Positions 36,389 to 45,081 of a stretch of DNA of 45,081 bases are shown here, piece after piece. The stretch is from NCBI GenBank assembly GCA_902459845.2, contig CABPSV020000026.1, positions 117 through 45,197 of the forward strand. Reading direction: 5' to 3'. Source of the DNA: Hepatocystis sp. ex Piliocolobus tephrosceles (lineage: Eukaryota > Apicomplexa > Aconoidasida > Haemosporida > Plasmodiidae). The notes below the pieces were generated by a model, which saw only the letters and a program-made list of their open reading frames with translations, searched no databases and was not told where the DNA came from. A program made the translations under genes and the position numbers. Position 1 is the stretch's first letter. Every line of letters starts with the position of its first letter.

Positions 36389-36408
36389 CAGTTTAAACTA
36401 GTGGAAAA
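34383..36408. other. Divergent intergenic region between the kinase and PSMA1
   Basis: About 2 kb with no recognised exon. After the (ttttttttgcc)n array it contains poly-T (34948-34974), poly-A (35160-35188) and a (TA)n just before PSMA1 (36365-36388). Small ORFs at 35566-35784 and 36142-36351 have no family features. Confidence 0.7.
34386..34632. repeat. Pyrimidine-rich (ttttttttgcc)n array directly upstream of the kinase start
   Basis: Irregular 8-13 bp units of T-run plus gcc or gccg begin within a few bases of the kinase ATG (34382) and extend about 250 bp. In the kinase transcript they would read as (ggcaaaaaaaa)n, a purine-rich leader. Plus-strand frames (Phe/Leu/Pro/Cys-rich) are artefacts. 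Confidence 0.88.
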
Positions 36409-37529
36409 ATGTATAGAAACTTGTACGATACAGATAATATTATTTACTCCCCTGAAGGTATTAAATAAAAATTATTAGAATGTAAATAAAAATTAAAAAA
36501 CGTATCTATATTTTAGTACATCACAGAAATATATAAATTACCGTGTAATACGACACCTACATACATGCGTACATACACACATACGTACATAAACACATGC
36601 ATACGTGCATGTATAGATAAAAGTTTATATATATTTATACACACATATACATATTTATACGTGCGTAAAAAAAAAAATGTGTGTAAAAATTTGCAGGTAG
36701 GTTATATCAAGTAGAATATGCAAGTGAAGCAATAAAACAAGGAACATGTGCAATAGCAATAAAATCTAAAGACTTCGCGGTTAGAAATTGAAAATCCGTT
36801 ATTTTTAACGAAACTGAACAGTGCGTAGTTAAACTAAACTCTTTTTTATTCATTCATTCATTCATTTTTTTTTTTTTTTTTTTTTTTTTATACTACATAC
36901 AGGTTGTCTGCGGTCTTAAGAAAAGTGTAAACAAACTGTCGTACCCTCAAGAAAAGCTTTTTAAAATAGATGAACATATAGGTGTAACGATGAGTGGTAT
37001 AACATCAGATGCTAAGATATTGACAAATTTTATGAGAAAACAATGTTTAAAATATAAGTTTTTATATGATGAAAATATAGGTATAGAAAAATTAGTTAAG
37101 AAGGTAGCTAAAAAATATCAAAAGAATACACAAAAAAGTAGCAGAAGAGCTTTTGGTGTAGGGTTATTGATAGCTGGATATTCTAGAGAACCACATATTT
37201 TTGAAACTAGACCAAATGGGTCATATTTTGAGTATGTTGCTAAAGCATTTGGTGCTAGATCTCATGCACCTAAAACTTATTTAGAAAAACATGTTAAATC
37301 ATTTGAAAATTCAAGTTTAGAAGAGTTAACTTTACATGGTTTAAAAGCATTAAGGTGTTCTTTATCGAGTGAAAATGAATTAACAGTTGATAATACAGCT
37401 ATAGCTATTGTTGGTAAGGATAAACCATGGGAAGAAATAACTGGAGATTTATTAGAAGAAATGATAAAAAAGGTTAATTCTGAAGTTGCAGCTCAGCACA
37501 TTTCGACAGATGACGCACAAAATGAATGA
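36409..37529 (+). CDS. PSMA1: 20S proteasome subunit alpha type-1
   Basis: Exons 36409-36457, 36697-36779 and 36903-37529 give 252 aa, normal for the family; joins are GT-AG and in phase (phase 1, then 0). Exons 1 and 2 make the alpha-subunit N-terminus: MYRNLYDTDNIIYSPEGRLY then QVEYASEAIKQGTCAIAIKS. Exon 3 has VCGLKKS, HIGVTMSGITSDAKILTNFM, RRAFGVGLLIAGYS and the type-1 feature FGARSHAPKTYLEKH (human FxARSQSARTYLERH). It is a non-catalytic outer-ring subunit of the 20S core. The start at 36409 is required for the conserved YSPEGR helix; the first Met in exon 3 would remove it. Downstream a (taaa)n stretch begins at the stop codon. Confidence 0.96.
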
Positions 37530-37530
37530 A

Positions 37531-37561
<31 letters not shown>

Positions 37562-37937
37562 ATATATAAATAAGTGAGTAAATAAATAAATAAATAAGTA
37601 AATAAATAAATAAAATAAATAAATAAGTAAATAAATAATTAAATAAATAAATAAAAAAAAAATGAGCAAAAAAAATTAGAGAAAGTTAAACGACTGCGCT
37701 TAACTTAAATAATGATATACGATTACAGCGCTTAATGTTTAATACTATAATTTTATATGTTACAGTGTTACATAATACGTATACACATGTATATATGTAC
37801 ACTCCCTTTTCCTTTACTTTTTTATTTTTTTTTCTAATGCATAAAATTTATATTTATTTATAAATAAACTAAATTTTCGTTTTTATTGTTAATAAAAATT
37901 ACAAGTGATAATATATAACATTTTTTAAATATTTCCT

Positions 37938-37968
<31 letters not shown>

Positions 37969-39154
37969 GATACATATATATATATATATATATATGAATA
38001 ATTTTTAATACTAAAAAGAAAATTATAACAAAAATTAAATTAAACATAATTAGTTTGATTTACTAGCAGTGAAACTAATTTTTTTTTTTATTAATAGTTA
38101 AAAAGACTGTTGAATTGAATAGCCAACGGAATGCCTAAATAAACTATTTAGTAAAAAATTATACGTTGTTCATGTTTGTACAAAAGGAAATATTTGCTAC
38201 TTTTATAATGTGCATGTGTGTTACTGTTATATTGGTAGGTTCGGGACATCACTGACATATGCCAATATATTACGCTGCCAATATATTGAGCTAACTTTTT
38301 ATTCTATTTTCATATTGTCCATGTATAATACATACATTTGTTCTTGCTTAATGTAGCTGTAGGAGGGAGGGGAATAAATGTTTTAAAATAGACAAATGTT
38401 AGGAAAACTAGAAAAGACAAAAAAAAACATGTAAGAAAAAAAAAAAATTACTTAGATTAATAAATAATAAATGATAAAAATGCATGAAATGTATCATAAA
38501 AGTAAAGTGAATTAAAAATGCTGTTTCGTTGTTTATGGAGAATCTAAAAAATTATTAAAAGTGGTAATTATTAGTAACTGGAAATAAATAAAAGGTACAC
38601 ACACACTTTTTTTTTTTTGGGTACATAAAAAAAATTTTTTTTTTTTTTTTTTTTTTTTTGATCCTTTGTACATACATCATTTAATGTATTTTATTTTAAT
38701 TTTTTTTTTTTGGCGTGTATACATATTTGTAAATATATGAACATGAATATAAAAATGTACGCATTCTTTAAATTTATAGTCTTAAGTTTAAAACATGAGA
38801 AAATTAGTGTACACAATTGATATATTCTTATTTATACGTACATATGTGTATATTACATAAGTACATATACATGCTATATATGATTGTATATACATATATA
38901 CGTAATACATTGATATATATATGGATGGGTATAGATAAAGAGAGAAGGAGAAAAGAGATATATGTGATATTAGTTTTAAAATAAGATATAAAAATTGCAT
39001 TGTTCTTATTTTTTCATTAGTGTGTACGTAAAAAAGTTAGCTATATGTATATTTTTTTTGAAAAATATGTAAATAAAAAAAGGAAAAAACCATAAATTGT
39101 ATAAACACTTTTTTTTTATGTAAATTTAAAGTTAAAGAATTTACATTATTAATA

Positions 39155-39240
39155 TTTGAAAACAATATTTGAAAATAATGTTTGAAAATAATGTTTGAAA
39201 ATAATGTTTGAAAATAATGTTTGAAAATAATGTTTGAAAG
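39155..39240. repeat. 13-bp array (tttgaaaataatg)
   Basis: Six units, starts at 39181, 39194, 39207, 39220 and 39233 with degenerate copies upstream. Intergenic. Confidence 0.88.
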
Positions 39241-39395
39241 ATATGTAAAAATATAATTTTGTTTTCTTTTTATTTTCTTTTTATTTTTTTTTTATTTTTT
39301 TTTTATTTTTTTTATTTGTAATATGCGTAGATTTATGTTACAAGAATACAAAATTTTTGTGTATGCATACGTTTATATGTTCATATTGCATTGAG

Positions 39396-39439
<44 letters not shown>

Positions 39440-40045
39440 AATCAAATCAAAGAGCATATCCACACATATAAAATAAATGATAGGAATGTAATATTATAAG
39501 AATATTTTATTTTTTATAATAATTTATTCTCTTGTTTTCCTTTTTTTTTAGAGATTTTTTATATTTTTATTTTTCCACTCATAAAGTTTATATTATATAA
39601 AGTGTACATAATATGTATATATACATATATATACATGTATAATATATATGTTTATATCAACGCTTGCTCATATATTTGTTTATGTTTATACTAATTTTTT
39701 TATTTTAAAATAGTAATGTATATAAATATGTATATATAAGTACGCATTATAACATAACAAGAATTATTTTATTTTTTTTTTTTATTTCTGTGTTGATTGA
39801 TTTATTGTTTATCGATTTGTCTATATCTTTATGGATGTATTGCTTTACAGCATTACTGCTTTAATGGTTGATTGACTACATGGAATTATATATACACATA
39901 CATACATATGTATCAGAATTGGTGTGTTTATATATATATTTATATTTACATAAATATTGAGTAAATATAACTGGTTCTTTTATTTTTTTAAACCGCGAAT
40001 ATACATTAAAATTACAGCATTCATACGGACTATTATCACTTAAAA

Positions 40046-40084
<39 letters not shown>

Positions 40085-40179
40085 ATTGAAATTGCGATAT
40101 TTTTATTTATTTGGTAAGTTATCGTATGTTTGTATGTATATGTATATAAACTTGTAGTTTTGATAGTATAAAAGCTGTC

Positions 40180-40215
<36 letters not shown>

Positions 40216-41022
40216 GACGGTTTTTAATATAATATTATTATAATTTTTAATTTTGATTAATACATAAGTCGAGTGATATACATATAAATATATATAAGTA
40301 CATGTATGTAAAAAAAAAAAAAAAAACATTTATGCAAATAAAACTTAATAAGAAACAATGATGAATGGGCTGCGTTTGTTGTTATAAATATTTAATTGTA
40401 GTACGTTTTGTATTTTATTTACGTATACATTAAACAAACGTAACCTTTTTTTTTTTTTGTAATTTAATAAATGTACATATATGTTGTAACTGTATATAAA
40501 CATTTTATACACATACATACCTATATATGTAACTATTTATTTATGCATTTATTTATGTATATAATTTTTTGCAAAGAAAAAAAAAGAAGTTGCAATTTAT
40601 GAGCTTGAGATTTTTTTTTTTTTTTGTAAACAGTTTATCCGTTTTGTTTATATATCGATTTATGTGCACGTATGGATAGCCGATTCATTACATTTATTCA
40701 CCCTTACGATATACAATAGTCATATGTATACATGTATCTGTTGATTTTTTGTGTAAAAAAAACAACTGTTATATAAACGTGTTCATTATTACGTTTTATA
40801 ATATATATATATATTATATATTATATATTTTTTGAATATAAAATAAGCACCGCTAATATTTTTTTAAAAGTTTTGTTACAAGAAAAACGTAAACCAAAGA
40901 ATAATTTTACTCAAGTTTAAGCTACACCTACAACTAATGTTTGCACATGCATATATAATATATACATATTTACATTCACACACAAATATATATCCATAAT
41001 AAAAAAAAAAAACATCATTTAT

Positions 41023-41145
41023 GTACTTATATTTGAGAATTTTGTACTAATATTTTAAAATTTTGTACTTATATTTGAGTTTTCTGTACTTATATTTGAG
41101 CATTTCGTACTTATATTTGAGAATTTTGTACTTATATTTGAGGAT
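41023..41145. repeat. 21-bp array (gtacttatatttgagaatttt)
   Basis: Six units; GTAC recurs at 41023, 41044, 41065, 41086, 41107 and 41128. The six-base core may matter because GTAC-type words are reported AP2 targets, but that is speculative. Intergenic. Confidence 0.85.
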
Positions 41146-41330
41146 ATTTTAAAAAATAATAGCAAAACAAGTGAGAGTGATTGTTTAAAGTTCACACTGG
41201 TTGTAAAGAGAAATAAAACACGTTTTTATATTCAAATATAGTTAACTATGAAATATAGAAAAAAAAACACAGATCTCTTGTATATTTTTTTTTTTTACGT
41301 ATTTACATGTAAACATATGAATATATATAT

Positions 41331-41380
<50 letters not shown>

Positions 41381-41808
41381 GGAATCCACGTAAACATGCA
41401 AGTTGAGCTCATTTTCATTTGAGTTTTTATTAAAACTATATGCAGTTTTTTCGTCTGTTTTTTTTTTTTTTTTAGTGGTATATGCATACATAAGCTTTTT
41501 ATTTACATATATATGTATATAAACACATATTTGTATATAAACATTTAAGCCCATGCTATGCGCAACTTAATAATAATTTGCTGTTTATAAATATAGATTC
41601 GTATATGTGTTGTATTTTTGTTTTGGCTATTACGCTTTATATTATATTCGAATAATATATTATATTTAAATGTTTTATTTTTTCTTTTTTATGAAATTCA
41701 TAATAATTCCATTTGTTTTAGTTTATTTTATATGAAGAAAATTTTATTTTTTTGTATATTATAAAATTTAATTTTCATTAACTTTTTTTTTTTTTTTTTT
41801 TTCCCAAA

Positions 41809-41849
<41 letters not shown>

Positions 41850-42020
41850 TATTGAGTTGTATACACATAAGCCCATATACGTATGTATAAATGCAGTATT
41901 AACAATTGTACATGTTAACATTTTTATCAATATACCCATAAATCGTGGCACTATTTAAAAAAATACCTTTGCATTTTTATGTATACAAGCATTAATACAT
42001 AATAATATGTGCAAAATAAC

Positions 42021-42103
42021 ACACATATATTCACATATTCACATATTCACATATTCACATATTCACATATTCACATATTCACATATTCACATATTCACAT
42101 ATT
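42021..42103. repeat. 10-bp array (acatattcac)
   Basis: About eight nearly perfect units lie 260 bp upstream of the LSm14/CITH start, probably in its promoter or leader. Confidence 0.92.
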
Positions 42104-42360
42104 TTTATATAGGATATTTAAGTGTATAAATATTTAAAAAAAAAAAAAAAAAAATTAACATATAAATTAGTAAAAAAAATTGGTGATTAGCTAAGAAATA
42201 TTAACATATGCTATCACATATCTTTGAGAATAATAACAAACAATTTAAAATATATTAACACATACTTAGCATAGATTACTAATCCGTTGTCTTATACTAA
42301 CGTATAAGTTAGCTAATTAATCTTTTTTATCATTTTCCTTTCAAAAAAAAAAAAAAAAAA

Positions 42361-43365
42361 ATGTCTTCAGTATCTACTTTGCCATATATAGGAAGCAAAA
42401 TTTCGTTAATTTCCAATTCGGAAATAAGGTATGAAGGTATTTTGTATACAATAAATACACATGAATCAACAGTAGCATTACAAAATGTGAGATCCTTTGG
42501 AACTGAAGGGAGAAGAAAACCAGAGATCCCTCCATCGAGTGAAATATATGACTTTATAATATTTCGTGGTAAAGATATTAAAGATGTAACTGTGAGTGAA
42601 ATAGCAAAAAATATTCCTGATGACCCAGCAATAGTATCAATGAATGTTGCTCCTTCTTCAAAAAATACAATAAATGATAGTTTAAATTTTAATAGTAATG
42701 TAAATAATATAAATAAATCATTAAAAGTACAAAATAGTTTAATACAACAGAATGATAGAAATATGAATATGAATAATAGAAGATTTTATAATAGGCAAAA
42801 TTATAACTATTATTATAATAATAATTATATGAATAATAGTCAACATCTTATGGATAATACACGTAATAATAATAGAAATTATAATAATTATAAATTTAAA
42901 AGTTACCGAAATTATGATAGACCATTACATGTTATTGGAGAGTTAGAATCTCAACCAAACCCAGCATTAAAAAGCAAGTTTAGTCCCGATTTTGATTTTA
43001 CAACTAATAATTCAAAATTTGATAAAAGTAACATTTTAGAAGAAAAGGAAAAAGAATCTACAGAAGTTAATAATGATATACAAGTTGGTGGATACGATAA
43101 AAAATCAAGTTTCTTTGATAACATAAGTTGTGAAACATTAGATAAAAAACAAGGAAAAGCTGCAAAAGTAGATCGGGAAAAATTAAGAATGTTAGATGTC
43201 GATACTTTTGGAATAGCTGCAGCAAATTATAGAACTAATGTACATAACCGAAATAATAATAACAGAATTAAATTAAGAAATCTCAAACCTTATAAAAATA
43301 TGAATAATTATAATTATAATTATAATAGAAGCTTCAATCCATTTAACAGATATCCAGCTTATTAA
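42361..43365 (+). CDS. CITH: LSm14/Scd6/trailer hitch-type mRNP protein (CITH)
   Basis: Single exon, 334 aa. Residues about 4-78 form the LSm14 N-terminal fold: [20 protein letters not shown], then [17 protein letters not shown] and [14 protein letters not shown], which is very close to Tral/Scd6/RAP55 proteins. An FDF region follows (SPDFDF, 208-213), an FFD box ([12 protein letters not shown], 247-258), and a TFG box (DVDTFG, 279-284), which in the family contact DDX6-type helicases. The linker is Asn-rich and the tail is Asn/Tyr/Arg-rich without clear RGG. In Plasmodium the homologue CITH works with the helicase DOZI to store repressed mRNAs in female gametocytes (established in rodent malaria). 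The start is preceded by poly-A, typical here. Confidence 0.96.
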   Translation: MSSVSTLPYIGSKISLISNSEIRYEGILYTINTHESTVALQNVRSFGTEGRRKPEIPPSSEIYDFIIFRGKDIKDVTVSEIAKNIPDDPAIVSMNVAPSSKNTINDSLNFNSNVNNINKSLKVQNSLIQQNDRNMNMNNRRFYNRQNYNYYYNNNYMNNSQHLMDNTRNNNRNYNNYKFKSYRNYDRPLHVIGELESQPNPALKSKFSPDFDFTTNNSKFDKSNILEEKEKESTEVNNDIQVGGYDKKSSFFDNISCETLDKKQGKAAKVDREKLRMLDVDTFGIAAANYRTNVHNRNNNNRIKLRNLKPYKNMNNYNYNYNRSFNPFNRYPAY

Positions 43366-44318
43366 TTTGATATATATTAATATGCATCTGTACTTATGTA
43401 TATATATACATGCATATATATATATATATATATATATTTTATTTATTTGTTTATTTAAATATGTTTACCACTTTTTGGTAGAATCTCGCATGTACAATAT
43501 GTGCATGTATATCCATATACAACATTACGTTTTCTACGTGAATACTACTTTTTTTTATTTAACATTTGTGCCATTACATGTGTAATCCGGCTATCTAATT
43601 CGTGCTAATATTTATATATGTTTACAATATACGCATATTTTTTTTTTTTTTTATTTTCACTAGTTAAATTTTTTAAGTATATTAAACATACATATATATG
43701 TACCAATTTATATGTACCAATTTATATGTACAAATTTATATGTAAAAATTTATACGTACCAATTTTATACGTACCATTTTTATACGTATCATTTTTATAC
43801 GTACCAAGTTTATTCAACTATTAGTGGAACAACGTTTATTATCTTGTTAGATATAAACAAAAAAACTAAAATATATGTTTGCGTATTTAGGCATTAATTT
43901 GGTTATTTTTATATAGATCCTAAAAAAAAAAAAAAAAAAAAAAAAAAGGAATAATAATTGAATACGGTTTACACATATGTATTATACAAATGTTTGTATT
44001 TTACACTTAGTAGTGTATGTATTGTTCATACCATCTCTTTGCTTTTGGCACTCCGGGTTAATAATAAAACAATGCGACAATGTGATAGAAAAAAAAAAAA
44101 TTTATGTAGCTAGTATTTTAATGAGAACGTAGCACAATAATTTTATTTTTTAAAAGTTTTGTAAACCTTTCATGCTATATATTTCATTTTCTTTTTTCTT
44201 TTTTTTTTTTTTAATTCACAAATAATACCTTAGATAACTTTAGGAAATATTTACTTTGTTTTACCTGTGCAAAATCATATATATAATAATACTAATTGTT
44301 ATTTTTTTTAAAGGTAAA

Positions 44319-44440
44319 AAAAAAAAAAGAAAAAAACTAAATCATCAGTAAAAAAAAACTAAATCATCAGTAAAAAAAAACTAAATCATCAGTAAAAAAA
44401 AACTAAATCATCAGTAAAAAAAAACTAAATCATCAGTCAG
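44319..44440. repeat. 22-bp array (atcatcagtaaaaaaaaactaa)
   Basis: Five exact-period copies, starts at 44341, 44363, 44385, 44407 and 44429. Intergenic. Confidence 0.92.
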
Positions 44441-44992
44441 TTTTTAAAAGATGTGACTTAATACCAAAATATGTAATATATATAAACCAACTGTTTATAA
44501 CTTATAAATTAAGCACACAGACATTGCTGCTACATGTTATACACAAAAATATATGTGTTTTTTACTTTATCAATATTTAGTGAAGTTTATCCCTACTTTT
44601 ATATATATGTATATATATTTTATATATATGTATATATATTTTATATATATGTATATATAATAATGTACGTAATGTATACCTATTGAAAAAAAAGTCATTG
44701 CAAAAAAAAGTCATTGCAAAAAATAGTTAATGCAAAAAATAGTTAATAAAAAGAAAGTTAATGCAAAAAATCGTTAATGCAAAAAAAAAAAAAAAAAAAA
44801 AAAAACAGATTTCAAGCGCATATAACTTTCAAACAAATTAATAATTATTTGTATATTTTTAAAAATTTTATCATTTTAACTTGAATTCCTTTGCATATGT
44901 TAATTTATATAAGTTAAATTTTTTCTCTATCTCTTTTCCGTTTTTTTTTTTTTTTTGCTTTCCCATTTTTTTTCATTTTTTTTCATTATTTG

Positions 44993-45081
44993 TTCGTTTT
45001 TGTTTTAGTTCGTTTTTGTTTTAGTTCGTTTTTGTTTTAGTTCGTTTTTGTTTTAGTTCGTTTTTGTTTTAGTTCGTTTTT
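44993..45081. repeat. 16-bp array (ttcgtttttgttttag) cut by the window end
   Basis: At least five and a half perfect units starting at 44993 and 45009 and continuing off the right edge, so the total length is unknown. Confidence 0.95.

Larger units (their letters stand above)
37530..42360. other. 4.8-kb intergenic region between PSMA1 and LSm14/CITH
   Basis: The longest gene-free stretch. It holds (taaa)n at 37527-37660, poly-T and poly-A runs of 25-45 bp (37939-37968, 39401-39436, 40050-40081, 40183-40210, 41333-41379), a 13-bp array at 39155-39240, a 21-bp array at 41023-41145, (TA)n at 41813-41843 and a 10-bp array before the next gene. Open frames here are homopolymer or dinucleotide products. 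A less simple stretch at 38220-38370 has no recognised identity. It probably contains the long 5' UTR of the next gene. Confidence 0.7.
43366..45081. other. Region downstream of LSm14/CITH to the window edge
   Basis: About 1.7 kb with no secure gene. Contains (TA)n at 43414-43437, an imperfect 14-15 bp gtaccaatttatat array (43698-43805), poly-A (43922-43947), a 22-bp array, a 20-21 bp ttttatatatatgtatatata array (44597-44660), a 15-16 bp gcaaaaaatagttaat array (44684-44790) and a terminal 16-bp array. A 36-nt GT-AG-flanked segment on the minus strand is discussed in the findings. Confidence 0.7.

Noticed and set aside
38238..38265. tRNA T-arm-like word ggttcgggac
   Set aside because: The flanking bases cannot pair as a T stem, and no D arm or anticodon arm is found upstream.
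44319..44440. CRISPR-like direct repeats
   Set aside because: Units are contiguous without spacers, and the genome is eukaryotic; these are minisatellites.

Overview
This is nuclear DNA of a malaria parasite or close haemosporidian relative (Plasmodium type). The sequence is extremely A+T rich, gaps and introns are full of poly-A, poly-T and (TA)n, coding exons are rich in Asn and Lys with in-frame low-complexity repeats, and genes contain short GT-AG introns. I cannot fix the species. The order SF3A1 - VMP1-like - kinase - PSMA1 - LSm14/CITH agrees with my recollection of the right end of P. falciparum chromosome 14; that is memory, not a search.

Layout. (1) 1-3882, minus strand: 5' part of a large gene running off the left edge. 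Once two short 5' exons are joined, the N-terminus reads as a rotatin/Ana3 (centriole/basal body) homologue. (2) 6455-9845, plus: two-exon SNM1/Pso2-type metallo-beta-lactamase/beta-CASP DNA-repair nuclease. (3) 10540-23100, plus: one gene of 16 exons (about 3,026 aa) made of ASH/MSP-type Ig-like modules, probably a DLEC1/CFAP81-like axonemal protein. (4) 24016-25857, minus: splicing factor SF3A1. (5) 28425-30578, plus: five-exon VMP1 (ER autophagy/lipid scramblase family). (6) 31202-34382, minus: three-exon divergent protein kinase with about 445 residues inserted between the catalytic loop and the DFG-equivalent. (7) 36409-37529, plus: three-exon proteasome subunit alpha type-1. (8) 42361-43365, plus: LSm14/Scd6/trailer-hitch (CITH/DOZI-mRNP type). 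No rRNA, tRNA, transposon or CRISPR array was seen.

The left half joins a basal-body gene (rotatin) and a flagellar gene (ASH protein), both presumably used when male gametes build flagella in the cytoplasm, with a DNA-repair gene between them. The right half is housekeeping (splicing, membrane traffic, proteasome) plus a translational-repression factor of female gametocytes. Nothing indicates operon-like linkage.

The most striking structural property is minisatellites: almost every gap, several introns and most exons carry an array with its own unit. All arrays placed in exons have periods divisible by 3 (9, 12, 15, 18, 24, 30, 36 bp), while non-coding ones include 10, 13, 16, 22, 25 and 43 bp, which independently supports the gene models. 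All exon joins were checked by hand for GT-AG ends and matching phase, but not against RNA.
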